Under the pieces are notes generated by a model. The model saw only the letters and a program-made list of their open reading frames with translations, searched no databases and was not told the origin of the DNA. From Leishmania martiniquensis (Eukaryota > Euglenozoa > Kinetoplastea > Trypanosomatida > Trypanosomatidae): 64,000 bases of DNA. Position 1 is the stretch's first letter. Every line of letters begins with the position of its first letter. The stretch is taken from positions 910,501 to 974,500 of the forward strand of contig NC_090167.1 of the NCBI RefSeq assembly GCF_017916325.1, in the 5' to 3' direction. Below, piece after piece: positions 32,461 through 43,800 of this stretch. The position numbers were made by a program, and so were the translations under genes.

Positions 32461-34014
32461 TCATACGCCCCCAAAAGTGACCGTCCCATCCGAGTGGATG
32501 GCGTGGCCGCGTTCCTCCAGCCACGCCCGCAGTGCCTGTTGCGACGTCTGAAACCACGCCACCGCCTCATGCCTCGTTGCAGCCGACTTCATCTTCTGAC
32601 TCATGGCCGCAAACTCCGGCAGCTGCTTGAGAATCCGCTTCTGCAACTCCATCAGCGTAGCCACCGTGCGCGACTCGACTGTCCGTATTCCCGTCACCAC
32701 CGTGCAGGCAAGGGAGTCCAACGAAGCGGGGCCATCTGCCGACGCAGCACCCGAGGGTACTGCTGCAATAGCATCGGCATCACAAGCCGGGGGCAGGTAC
32801 ACCGGTGACGCACGCACCGCAGGGGTGCCGGCTGATGCCTGCGCCATGGATCGCGGAGAGCCAGTCGATAATTGCAGCGTCACGCTCCCCCGCTTGGGAG
32901 CTGCCTCGGCTGGTATAGGGGCCGCCCCACACGCGCGCGCAGAAGTAGTGTCGTTGCTGATCACCGCTGCCTGCTGTTGCGAGAGCTCGCCCGCTGTGCT
33001 GACTGTACCACGATGGCGCAGGGCCTCCTTTGCCCCTGCGAGGAAGGCGCGCACTGCGGTATGCGTCGCCTCGTCTTTCTCCCGCTTGCGTGTACGTGCA
33101 GAGATAGCCTCATCGGCGCTTCTCGACGGCTTTCCATTACTTTCGTCGCTCACGTCACCATCATCGCCAGACCAGTTTCTGGGCCTGTGCAGATCCGCCT
33201 CGGCAGCGTCCATGGTCTTCCAGTCTTTCTTTCGGATCCGTAGCGGCGTGTCAGAGCCCCAGGCGGCTGAGATGCCGGTCGCGCTGCTGCCGGAGAAGGA
33301 AGGGCCTCCCTTTGGGCCAGCACTAGCTGAGCTTCTCTCGCCCCACAGCTGCAGTATCGGCCTTCGGAGCGGTGTGCAGGTGATAAGTGGCGTCGACGTT
33401 GGCGAAAGCGGCGAGCACGCTGTCCTGTCATGTCCCTCGCCCACGTCACCGTTCTGTTGGCGCCATGGCGTGGGCAGCTGCAGCAGCACACACGTCAAAT
33501 GGCTGTACTCGGAGGCCGGCGTGGAGACAAGCCGAACCGAGCTGGCGGATTCCGCGGCCGAACGCCTCGGGAAGCCGCCGTACTCTAGGCGCATTGGTTC
33601 TCGCCGACGGGCGCGTCTCCGCTTGCGGTTACTGCCCTGCGCACCATCTTGGCGCGCGCTGTCGTGTGTTGATGCAGTGTGGCTTTCGTCATCTTCGCCC
33701 AAGTCATCACCGCTGTCGAGGTCGCTGCCTGCCACTGGGGCGTCCACTGAGTCCTCAAAGTAGTGTGGGGACACCCGCAGCTCACACGGTGGCGTGGCGC
33801 AGTCGACAGATGGTAAGAACACAAACAGCCGCCGCTCGCGCTCCGCCGTGGCGCTCGCGTGCTCTTCTTCCGCGCTGGCTGTGGTGAGAGGACGGATGAC
33901 ATAGCGCGTCACTGAGCTAGAGACCGCAGATGGCTTCGCTTGAGTAGAAGTTACGGCAGATGCAGACGCCGGTCGCCGAATCGTGGGAACAAGGCCGTCG
34001 TACCGGGGTATCAT
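32461..34014 (-). CDS. Largely disordered protein of unknown function, 517 aa
   Basis: I do not recognise this protein. Residues 60-95 (RERRLFVFLPSVDCATPPCE) and an acidic stretch near 95-115 (GSDLDSGDDLGEDDES) are followed by about 300 Ser/Ala/Pro/Arg-rich residues with basic clusters (NRKRRRARRREP) that could act as a nuclear localisation signal. The last 85 residues are the most ordered: a helical segment RTVATLMELQKRILKQLPEF then AVAWFQTSQQALRAWLEE, ending in DGTVTFGGV. The start ATG lies one base after a CTTCAG acceptor-like sequence, which would leave almost no 5' UTR; ATG choice is therefore less certain. Codon use and GC content look like the neighbouring genes. Confidence 0.7.
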   Translation of the reverse strand: MIPRYDGLVPTIRRPASASAVTSTQAKPSAVSSSVTRYVIRPLTTASAEEEHASATAERERRLFVFLPSVDCATPPCELRVSPHYFEDSVDAPVAGSDLDSGDDLGEDDESHTASTHDSARQDGAQGSNRKRRRARRREPMRLEYGGFPRRSAAESASSVRLVSTPASEYSHLTCVLLQLPTPWRQQNGDVGEGHDRTACSPLSPTSTPLITCTPLRRPILQLWGERSSASAGPKGGPSFSGSSATGISAAWGSDTPLRIRKKDWKTMDAAEADLHRPRNWSGDDGDVSDESNGKPSRSADEAISARTRKREKDEATHTAVRAFLAGAKEALRHRGTVSTAGELSQQQAAVISNDTTSARACGAAPIPAEAAPKRGSVTLQLSTGSPRSMAQASAGTPAVRASPVYLPPACDADAIAAVPSGAASADGPASLDSLACTVVTGIRTVESRTVATLMELQKRILKQLPEFAAMSQKMKSAATRHEAVAWFQTSQQALRAWLEERGHAIHSDGTVTFGGV

Positions 34015-34742
34015 GCTGAAGAAATATGACGGCAGAGTTCGCCAAGTGCATCACTTTCATAGCTCGCAATTCCTTCAAGGGACTATCGCCACCACTGAGG
34101 GGTGTTCGGGTGGGGGGGTGGGGGGCACAGCCCGCGTCCGCCACTTCTACGCTCTGCTCCGACTGCTTAGCTCCGCTTCGATGTGGATCAGCCGGCCCGT
34201 TAACGGCGCCGTATTTTTCACCGGACGCTGCTTCTGTAGTGGGCCCTTTCAGCCGAATTCCAACAATCCAATCCCTGCGCACACGCGGATCCGCCTGGGT
34301 GCGACCGTGCGCGTGCGACGCCTCTGTCGGTGACCTTTAGCCATGAATACGGAGGGGAAAAAGTAGATGCGACGAGGTGTCGTGCAGCGCCGGCGCACAG
34401 TTGGAGAGGGGAGGAGGGGAGGGAGATCGTATCAGAAATGGCCATGTTGCAAGGAGGCATGCGAGCAGATGTGAAGCAGCGCGGCGCCCCCGACTTGGCA
34501 CACACTCCATCACGCACGCGGGGGCACGCAAAGCACAAAGGGCAGTCAGAGCGCCTTAGGTTGGGTAACTCGATAGCCTTTCCCCCTCTCCGCGTCTTCC
34601 TGACGAGCATCGCGACAGCTTCTCGTCTCGCCTACCTGCCACACCACCACGAGCAACAGCAGCAGAAGCGCTGACGTTGGCGCGACTGATACGTGTCGGC
34701 TGTCTTTCCCGGCCATGCCACGAACTTCGTCCTTTGCTTTTT
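34015..34742. other. Spacer upstream of the 517-aa gene
   Basis: About 0.7 kb between repeat arm A and the 517-aa gene. A 121-codon minus-strand frame (33917-34282) overlaps the gene start but shows no recognisable domain. Nothing else stands out. Confidence 0.4.
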
Positions 34743-35040
34743 CCATGCGGTATTCCTTCAGCCTTTTCGGCCTTCTTTTTCAGTGTCTTCATGCTGACTT
34801 CCCCAGTGACGGGCAAGTGTGTTTGTGTGGGCAAAGGCGGAGGGAGAGAGGCACCGCACTGCGTCGCGCCTCAGCGGCGTCAGTACCCCCTCTGTGAGGC
34901 GTGCCTCTTCGGCTGCTTCGCATGGCGGGATTGCCCTCCTCCCTCCCGCGTGTGAGGGGCATGGAGGGGAGGGGGCCGAGCGGACTCGAAGCCGTGCCTT
35001 GTGTGGCACAGAAAATGGATGCGCGGCAAAAATGTATTGC
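34743..35040 (+). repeat. Inverted repeat, arm A, 298 bp
   Basis: This arm is the reverse complement of 48588-48885. I aligned the two base by base and found 296 of 298 matches, two substitutions and no indel; similarity stops abruptly at both ends. Arm A begins CCATGCGGTATTCCTTCAGC and ends CAAAAATGTATTGC. It lies 208 bases downstream of the HAD protein gene's stop, so it is probably in or near that 3' UTR, antisense to transcription relative to arm B. The size and UTR position suggest a Leishmania SIDER-type degenerate retroposon fragment, but I cannot confirm that family from memory. Confidence 0.92.
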
Positions 35041-35248
35041 GCTTAATTTTGCGCGGCTGGCGTTATCCTCAACGACCGCCTCACTTCTTCCTCCACCCTC
35101 GGCACACACACGCACACCCACACACACTTCCCCTGGTGCCTTTTTGCAAGACGGCGCGGTGACGCAGGAACGAAAACCCGACGGCGAAACAGCAGAGACG
35201 TGGCGATCCGCGCTAAGCCCACGCGCAGGAGAGTCATTATGCGGTGCT

Positions 35249-36298
35249 TCAGCCACTCGTATCTGTCGATGAGCGTGGCGCTGCCCCACAGAGTGCTTCA
35301 AGCTCCCGAAGTTTCGTGTGCAAAGACTCCCATGTCGCACCCCTGACAGGGTCGCACTTCAGGTAGTGGCATTCAGCACGCTTACATGCGGCGCGGTCGG
35401 CTTCCGCGTCTCCGACGTGCACATGTAAATGCGCATCTACGCCCGGCCTGCACGCACCGCCATCACTTCCACATGTCGCGCGGTAGGCATCGGCGGCATC
35501 ACGAATCCCGGTGAGGATGCCTACCGGTGATGGCTTGGCGTAGCCCACATCTCGAGCTGAAATAACCCGTGACAGCAGGGGTGGCTCGCCGCGCGCGCCA
35601 GGCTCGAGAGCGCCCAGCCGCGCGAATACACTCCGTATGCGAGGATCCATGTTGGTGACCACAAACGGCGGCTCGGCAAGGAAAAGAACGGGAGCTGGTG
35701 CAGCTGAAACAAGGGGAGCTGACTCCAAAAAAGACGCTGGTGCCCTCTCAACGGAAACCGAGCGCTTCGCGCTCTCGACGCGACCCAATTGCTTGCGGCT
35801 CCACTCGCGCAGGGAGTGCAACGTGCGGAATCCCTCCGGGCACCAGCGGTAGGCTGTGGTGGAGCCAAACTGATCAAACAGCACATACTCTTCAAAGCGG
35901 CGTACTTCGCTTTGCTGATGGGTCCACATGGCCTGAATGCGCTGTACCACATCCGTAGCAGCCCCCTCATACAGCCTCGGGCTGTTGAACGTCTGTCGTA
36001 AAACACGGCTCCAGAAAGAGCTCAGCTCTTCATCCGTGTCGCCGCCAATCGGCATTTCTTTCGAGTCCGCAGAGCGAGTCCATCTGGCACGGTCCACCGA
36101 CACCTGGTCACGAATCGCCTTCAGCGCAAGCTCTTGTATCAGTGCACAGGTAGCACTCGGGCAGCTTGCGTCGAGATCAACCCCGTGATCCTGCAGGAAG
36201 GCAGCGTACGAGCTGCGATACTGGCAGCCTAAGCCATGCGTTATCTGAATGAGAGTATCCAGAGCGTCGAAGCTGACAGTGATAGGCACGCGGTGCAT
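35249..36298 (-). CDS. HAD-superfamily protein, HDHD3-like, 349 aa
   Basis: A haloacid-dehalogenase-fold protein most like animal HDHD3. Motif I is at 10-16 (FDALDTL), motif II at 213-218 (VVTNMD), the motif III Lys at 255 (GYAKPSP) and motif IV at 295-301 (VGDAEAD). The helical cap lies between motifs I and II (residues 20-170), where QTF, WCPEGF and LREW fit the HDHD3 pattern, and a Ser/Ala-rich insertion follows at about 172-208. The Asp normally two residues after the nucleophile (D11) is Leu here, and HDHD3 itself also lacks it. Phosphatase activity may therefore be weak or altered. ATG 36298 is chosen because motif I then sits at the N terminus as in the family; the longer frame up to 36676 is Ser/Leu/Arg-rich. 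Substrate unknown. Confidence 0.8.
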   Translation of the reverse strand: MHRVPITVSFDALDTLIQITHGLGCQYRSSYAAFLQDHGVDLDASCPSATCALIQELALKAIRDQVSVDRARWTRSADSKEMPIGGDTDEELSSFWSRVLRQTFNSPRLYEGAATDVVQRIQAMWTHQQSEVRRFEEYVLFDQFGSTTAYRWCPEGFRTLHSLREWSRKQLGRVESAKRSVSVERAPASFLESAPLVSAAPAPVLFLAEPPFVVTNMDPRIRSVFARLGALEPGARGEPPLLSRVISARDVGYAKPSPVGILTGIRDAADAYRATCGSDGGACRPGVDAHLHVHVGDAEADRAACKRAECHYLKCDPVRGATWESLHTKLRELEALCGAAPRSSTDTSG

Positions 36299-36846
36299 CA
36301 CAGGTACAGGATGGTGTTCTCTGGCGGTGTGCCGCTCAAGGGCCCGCGCATGCAAGACGCCACCCAAGAGAAAGCAGTGCGCAGAGGGTAGTGTGGCAGG
36401 TGCGTCTGTACACCTCGCGCGTGCATGCATACCCACTAAGAGCAAGAGTTGAAGACGAGCACAGGGGCGAAAGAGGGAGGAGGGAGAGGGAAGGGAGAGA
36501 GTCAGGCGACATGCTACACAACTTGACACATTTACCCGTGGTGCGGGTGGAGGGGTGAGGGAGATCACTGCTCGAGGAGTGCGCACCAAACGCGCATCGT
36601 TGTACGCATCGAAAGTCGTGCCATCTAAAAAGGCGACCGAAACTGCGAGGTGCGAGCAGAGTAGAAGCGAATACACAAGCCTCCATTGCGCAACCGTCTC
36701 ATGAATCTACGTGGACAGGGAAAAGAGTCGGCGCAGCAGATGTGAAGGCCTCGCGCAGGCGTGCCGGTTTGGCCTCCAACGGCCACGCATACATACGCGC
36801 TGTAGCAGTGCTCGTTGAGCGCATTCTCCTCCACCGTAGGCGCGTT
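36299..36846. other. Spacer between pseudogene and HAD protein gene
   Basis: About 0.55 kb, with a purine-rich block at 36450-36510 (pyrimidine-rich in the RNA) that may serve as trans-splice signal for the HAD gene. Confidence 0.4.
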
Positions 36847-38979
36847 CTATTGGCTGCGCAGCCGCTTATCTGCGCCCCGGCGCCACCTCAGCGAAAGGGA
36901 TCCCCGCGTGGCGCTAAGAAGTAGAGCCGCCCTGGCTGCTTGTCCCCCCTTTCCCAGACTAATAGTGGGCTTTCTGCTCAGCGATGCTCCAGCCTTCGTT
37001 TCTGCAACAGCCGAGTGACTAAGTGCCACCTCCCCCCGCGCGCGTGCCAATGCCCTGAGGGCCGCCTGGTGGGCACTGAAGAATGTGGTGCCGTACCTCA
37101 GCACTTCCTTGCCCTGCTCACCCCTTAGCGCCGAGGGGCGAGTTGACGCAGCGGTGAGGGCATCAGGTGAAGGTAGCGCCACTACGCAGTACACCCTCAT
37201 CCCGGCTGCCTGGACAACCGGTGAGTAACCGAAGTACTGTATCGGTGAGTCCAATGAGCAGCACATGCAAGAGCGGCGTTGCCTACCGTGAGAGACAACG
37301 CCGCTATACCGTCCGCCACCTCGAGCTCTCCAAGGCCATGGAAAACTAGCTTTATTGATGAACGGCTCACTCGCTTCCCGGATGGTAGCATCGAAAGAGC
37401 TGGCTCACCAGCGAGCCCCTCATTCACCGCGTCCACTGGCTCGTACTGAAGTGGCCAGATCGGGCTGCGACAGAGGTCTGGCGATGTCCGCATGAGCACC
37501 CACAGCCCCAACGCCTAGTCGCACACGCGCGTCGAGGGCTCCGGTGGGCTCCTGCCCTGAAACCCGCTCATCTGTAGAAGAGCCGTCGTGTCGCTCGCTC
37601 GCTGCGTTCGGGTTCATCACGGTCATGGCTAAGCTCTGCGCCACCCACCCAAGTCTCTTGCAGCTCCTCTCGCGGCACGGCTCCAACTTGAGGCACCACC
37701 TCCAGCTCCCTCCCCCCTGTGCAGCACTGAGGGACGATAGGTGGAGGGGAGTTCATCAGCGGATACGAGTAGCTCAGGTCACTAGGTGCCGCAGAGCGCC
37801 ATGCTCCTCGTCCGCGACCGCCGCCACGGCGGTGAGAGCGGCCTCCTCGGAGACTTCGATCAAACGATGCCTAGGCATAGGCAGCACTTGCGTAGTCCCC
37901 AGTCCTGTGAACACCGCGTTGCTCTTCGCCACCAACGCGCAGAAGCGCTGAAGGAAGAGAGGAAGGCTGGTGTCAGACATGCATGCGCACACCTCACATC
38001 ATGCCCACTGACGTCAGCTCGCTGTGATTAGCCCAGGACCGGCTGCCACTCACGTAAAGAGATGCCCTGCAGAAGACGAGATGATGCCCAAGGCAAAGGC
38101 GCGACCCCACCGCCAGTCATATTACTTTTCACCGAAGCGGAAGCATAGGGCGTTGCCTACGCAACCCGCGTGTGACAGTCTCTCAAGGCGGCTCTTTGGC
38201 AATGACCTGTCTGGCGATGCGCCTGTTCATGAGTAAGCGGAGCATATGTGCAACACTTCTAGGGCGAGTAGAGGGGCTCACGCTGACGTGGTCCAGCAAC
38301 GTCACCGCTGAGGGCACTTTGCGCTCCTCAGCAGCTACAGGGTCACCGGTCTCCAGCCCCACATGGCGCGGCGGCTCCAGGAGGATTCACGGCGCCACAG
38401 CTGCATGCGCCGCATCGGCGGCACCTCTCTCCGGCCCTGGCGCCTGCTCGTGCTCCTTCGGAAGAAGGGCTAGGAGAGCAAGGTGTCGCCCCAGCGACTC
38501 CTGCTTTAGTGGAAGCCGTCCTCTCTCGCTCACGCAATCACGGAGGCATCGACGTAATCAAAGCCGCGCTTGCCCGAAGCCCCCCCAATCGTTGGAAAAC
38601 GAGCGCTCGGTGCGGTGAGCAGAGCACACTAGCCCTCTCAAACAGTATCGCCGTCTTGTATTCTCCTCTGCCGTGCCACCGCCCAGCCTCGAAGGGTGCC
38701 CCTACGTCTGCAGCAGCGCAACGTCTTGCTGACATCGCAGGGTGAAACCTCCTCTTGGAAACCGCGCACCTTACTCGCCGGCGAAGCCGATGGTACGGTG
38801 TCAAGGCAGCGCTGCAGGCATCTTCACGGCGCTGGCCTTCGCGGTGCATGTGAAGCGCAACCGCCGCACCTAGTAGCTTCAAGAGAAAACCACTGGATCC
38901 CTCGCGCCGCACTTTTTCCCTGGCCAAGCCGCCCAGCACGGCGTGCCTGCTCCTTTGCTAAAAAAGGTGCTAGGTTCAT
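36847..38979 (-). pseudogene. Heavily decayed protein-coding gene, family unknown
   Basis: No single frame is open, but protein-like segments follow each other in order while switching frame. The reading starts at ATG 38979 (MNLAPFLAKEQARRA) and changes frame within about 45 bases to LGGLAREKVRREGSSGFLLK. Later segments include RGFDYVDASVIA then TGA, LGRHLALLALLPKEHEQAPG, RKVPSAVTLLDHVSVSPSTR, LERLSHAGCVGNALCFRFGE then TAA, SLPLFLQRFCALVAKSNAVF and IKLVFHGLGELEVADGIAAL. The last is IQYFGYSPVVQAAGMRVYCV. I count at least eight stops or frame changes. An intact ancestor would have been about 700 aa. I recognise no domain. It lies inside the segment bracketed by the inverted repeat. Boundaries are approximate, the left end being the stop of the last readable frame. 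Confidence 0.78.
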
Positions 38980-40873
38980 GGCAGACAGCATCAGCCTGGA
39001 GGGAGAAGCACACCCACTCAACTGCACAGAGAGCACACCTACAGAGACAACCAAGCATGTATATGTCGTTCGTGAGGCGATGGCCGGGAGCACAGGAGAA
39101 AGAAAGAAGGGGTCACAATGGGATCAGTGCCTTTGCCCACTCAGTGCGGTGCGCTCGCCGATGGGTCAGCGTCTCTGTCTGTAGGGGCATGTCGGGTGAG
39201 GGTGTGACGCCAACGGTGCCCAGAAGAGCAGGGAGAGCGTGAAGGGGATGCCGATACTCAGCGCGGACGTCATGTGGAGAGAGGCGCTTGTACACAGAGA
39301 AAAGGAAAGCATCGCGTCATGGAGGAAGAGGTATGCGAAGCGGAGGGGTGCACCCTTCAGTAAGCCCGGCCACAGACGATCGGCAAAAGGAAGCGAGAGA
39401 GCGGATGCTCATGCGAGCCCCTCCAGCGCTGTCTCTCTCTCCCTCTCTCGATCTCCTCCCTCTCGCGCGCGCGTGTTTTTTTTCGTTTTTCTTTATTTCG
39501 CTGCCCATCGTGGATGGGGTCGAGATCAACAGAGGTGCGTCCAAGAAGGCGGCCCGAGTGCACCAGCTCGAAAGAGGTGATGTGAGCACAGTGCTAGGCC
39601 AAGAGCAGTGGCGCGCCCCCTTGAGCCTCGCCTATCCGATGATGTAGAAGGCACCGCCGCGCTCGCTATCCCTTGATGTAAATTCCTTCTCTCTCCTTGA
39701 AGGCGTGTTCTTGGCATATCGTTGGTACTGGTGAGAGAGCCGTTTCTCTTTCACGGGCTTCCCCCCAAGATTTCGCCTTTGCTGGCGGCTCCAAGTTGGC
39801 CTGTCCTCTATGAGATCAAATAGGCACGCAAGGGGAAGAGGAGCGCGCGCGAGGGAGGCGGGGTATAGAGGGCGGAAAGAGACACACGTTGATCGACGCT
39901 GAGAGAGGACGGCGAGAGGGAGGGGAAGGAAGGTGAAAAGGGTAACAAAAGACTTGTGCAAATTTAGTAAGACGAAGCACAGGCACACCGAGATGCGCAC
40001 ACGCGCTCAAGCACAGAGAGACCTGTTGATCGACCTCCACAGAGAGTTCCGTCCTTAAACAGCCACTAAAGACACCATGCAGTAACGAGCGAAGAACGCA
40101 TAGGACAAACACAGAGAGGGAGGGGAAGGGAGAGAGAGGGAGAGACAGATGGCAAGGCGGTCAGGAAAAGGAGCGCTTACTGCGCCGGAAACGCCATCAT
40201 CGGCGCCCACGGCAAGCACAAAGACGTCCCCAAATTTCGACCTCGCACCACGATAGGCACACAAGCACGTGCGCAGACACGTTTGCACATGTATGAGATG
40301 CGTGTATTCAGAGAATAAGAGAGCGGGGAGGCAGGCGTTCAGAGGAGGAAGGCAGACAGACGCCCAAGACAGCGACAGAAGGGGCCACCCAACAGACCAG
40401 AGTGCGATCGGCTATCCATAACGGAAAAGAAAAGAGCGTGCGTGAAACGACACCAAAGAAGCCGTAGGCGCAGACGTCCTTCACAGCGTCACGCACGCTG
40501 TGCGTGCACTTATGGTAGAGAAGCCGAAGGGTACCAATGGAGAGGATGGGTAGATGGGTGAAGCCGCAATGGCGGGGGGAGGGGTAAAACGCGTCCGAAG
40601 CGCAGTGGAGTGTGCCTGCGTGCATCGGCGGCGAGAGGAGGGGACTAGTTCTGAAGGAGGCAGTTCGGGGGCAGGCAATTGATGTGTACCGCTAAAGGAT
40701 TGCGTGTGTTGGTGTGGTGGTGGTGGGAAGGGGGAGGAGAGCCACTCCATTGCGAACCGTTTCGCGGGCGACAAAGGCACAGCTCGGGTTAGGAGGGGGA
40801 GCCGTTGCTCTTCAGGTCTTACTTCGAGCGGTAGCACAATGCCTTGGCGTTCCTGCTTCCATGCCGCCGAATC
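38980..40873. other. 1.9-kb spacer, 3' UTR side of the TPR/IQ gene
   Basis: Long purine tracts at 39280-39330 and 40080-40150 and a T-run near 39475. I found no further protein-like segments extending the pseudogene upstream. Confidence 0.45.
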
Positions 40874-43800
40874 TTACAACAGCAGGTACAACTGACGCCG
40901 CAGCCGTGTCGCTACATGGTCTCTCCACGCCTGCTGTATCACTGTTGCCGCCTCCTCTTGCACGATTTGGTCGCTGATGTATCGCCGCTGCGCCTCGTCC
41001 ATCTCCAAGTCGCTCCAAGTAGATTCGTGCCTGGTGGGCCACTGCGCCGACACCGGCAATGGCAGCACCCCGCTGCTCGGCGCGCGGTGTCGGTGATGCT
41101 GCTGTGGCTGTGGCTTAGGAAAAATCTCTGGTGGGCGAGGGGAGGTAGAGTTCTTCAAAGAGAGCTGCTTCGTGGCTAAGGCGCTGCCCCGGGCACCTTC
41201 ACTCCCAAGCCACGAGCTTCTGTGCGCACACTCGTTGCCGTCTCCCGCTTGGTTGGCGGGAGGGTGAGTGTCTTTTTCGCCTACCTCCTCTCCCTCCGCG
41301 GTCGCGGATTCACCTCCCTCGCCATGAGATACCGCCTCCCTGGCACCGCTCCCCACACGCGGAAGATGCCTTTCGCCAGCCAGAGGGGGGTGCCGCGGTG
41401 AGAGCATCCCGGCAGGCGCCTCCAACATCTCTGGCAATTCACCCGGAGACTCAGGTGGAGGAGATGCAGACAAGGGGACCGCAGCTAGGCCCATCTCGAG
41501 CTCAGCAGTGTGGTTCCATCCGCTTGGCGCTTCGGCCGCTGCAACAGCCGCTGGTGCCTCTGTCGGCGCGAGAATCAGTGACGAGCATGAAGGTATGAAA
41601 GACTCCCGAGAGCGCAGTGTCTCAGGTACGCCGGTGATGCGCTGAGGCGGGGCGCCGATGTCCTCCGCGGCACCAGTCTCATGTCTGGACAAGAGATCCT
41701 GCTCTGCCGCTCGAACCCGCTTCTCGTCCTCGTCCGCCGGGTTGGCGAGGTTATCCTGCACCATCGCCGGCGCCTCGATGCCCTCCACAACCCCCAAGGG
41801 GTCAGAGGGCTCCGGTATTCGCTCTTGGACCTCCGTCTTTGTCCCCAGAGGTGTGACCTTCGTCAGCTCCACGGCCCCCAGTTTAACCAGCAGCTGCTGC
41901 GCATTTAGCACCGCTGATCCGCCTTCGCCTTGTCGAGGCTCGCTGCGGTCATGAGTGCTCCTCCAGAAACTTTCCCGGAGTTGAGTGACTTGGGTCGTTG
42001 TGGAGCCGATCGACGCAGTGTGGCGCCCCAGTGTCTCATCGTCAGTCGTCGCATACGGCTCCATTGCTGCTGTGCCGCAGTATTCTTCATTGAAGGAGAG
42101 TGGCGCATCGGAAGGGCCAGAGGTGCGGCTACCGCCAGCCAAGCGCAGCAGCGACTTCGCCGCCCCGTCCTCGGCCGTCTCTGTATCGCGAGCGGCGGCG
42201 GACTGTTGCGGTGTCGGCAGAGGGAAGCGAAGACACTCCTTGGCATCGTCACTTTGAGAGCTGGAATTCACGACTGTCAGCTCTGTCGGCACGGGTGTTA
42301 CAATCTTGTGCGGTACAAAGACGAACACGCGGCCACGTCGAGGCGGCTGCGTCACCGGAGGCTGCAGGGTTCTCTCCACTACCTCGGCAGGCCGTGCCCC
42401 CACCATCGCCTCAATCACCTCAGCACTTCGCCTTACCGCTGTCGCCGTGGCGTTCACGCGGTCTACAGGACACTGCGCTTCTGCACCCTCGACATGCGAT
42501 CTGCTCGCAGAACCTGCTGCTGTGGAAGAAGCAATGTAACGCGGTTCTCTGCTCCTCAAAGGCCGTGAGGACGGCGACGAAGTCGCGGCGCGGCTTTGCT
42601 GATGTGGATGGTCGCCTTCGCTCACAGGACTTGTCAGCAGCTGTAGAGACTGCCTACTTGGGGGAGCTCTAGCACCGCTAAGCACATCCGTGGCACCTTC
42701 CTCTCCCTCTGCATCCTCGTGTGCCCGTTCGATTGCCTGCCCGTTGCTACCCTTCACCTCAAGGCCAACCCTACACACCGTAGCGCTGCTATTACTGCTT
42801 TGCGCTGCGCCATGCACGCCTCCGGCGGGCTCAACTGGGTGCGCAGAGATCGATCTGCGCATGAATGGCCCGCGAGATGCAGCAGTGACTTCCACACCGC
42901 TGAGGCAGCTGTTCTCGGCGCCCGCAGTGGAAGAAGAGGGTGGAGGGAGTACGTCGCAAAGCGCTCTTTCCCTCGCCTCTGCCGTGTCGCCCAGGTCGGC
43001 CTCGCGACTTCTGTCAGAAACGGTCGGGTGCGCGGCGTCGAGGAGGAGGTGTACCTCCGCCCTGCTCGCCGCATCATGCCCTGCAGTGCTTGAGCGGTGG
43101 GCTTGGCCCGTACACTGGTCTGTTGCATGGGGGCTTTGTAATACCTCTCTCTGCAACGAGTGCAGCAGTGGGGCAGAAGCAGGCACGGCCTCCATCCCCC
43201 TCATTCGCTCTTCCGGCTCCGGCAGTAATAGAGAAGACGCCCTCCCACTCCCGCGCGCGGCCGAAGAGGCTTGCGACTTGGAAGGCGGCCACCCCACGTT
43301 GCTATTCTTCTCCTTCGAGGAGCCGTGCACGCTCGCCTTAGACAGGATCGCCGATGCGTCACCGAATCGGCCCCCCTCCCCCTTCTTCATCACCGCGTCT
43401 GCCAGCGGTCGCGCACGGCTTCGCCGCCGAGAATCAAGTGACTCTACTAGGGGCGCACCGGCGCTGTCTGTAATATGAGGCTTGCGGCGGTCGGTCTTTG
43501 CCACGTCATCTTTTTCGTGATCTCCCGGGGAGGACGCTGATGCGACGGCTGTTACGTCACTATACTTGCTTATAGTACCGCCATTACTTGTGGCTGTCGA
43601 ATCCTCAGCTCCGACGCCGCCTCTGTCACCGCCGACATTCTCACGGTAAAAAGGACAAGGGACGTTAGCACTGGAAGACTCCTCCGCAGCTGAGCTACTA
43701 CTCGCCTCCCCGTCGTCGCTCTCGTAAGGAATAGGCGACTTACCTCGCCCCACGAGGGCAGCTACCGCTACTGCACCTCGCTCCCCGTTCACGTCGCCAC

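Noticed and set aside
32603..33763. 386-codon plus-strand frame opposite the 517-aa protein
   Set aside because: Antisense shadow with Ser/Ala/Arg composition; strand disagrees with every supported gene. The minus frame is itself poorly characterised, so this is a judgement.
33917..34282. 121-codon minus-strand frame overlapping the 517-aa gene start
   Set aside because: Somewhat protein-like but too short, without a domain, and out of frame with the longer gene; probably 5' UTR sequence.
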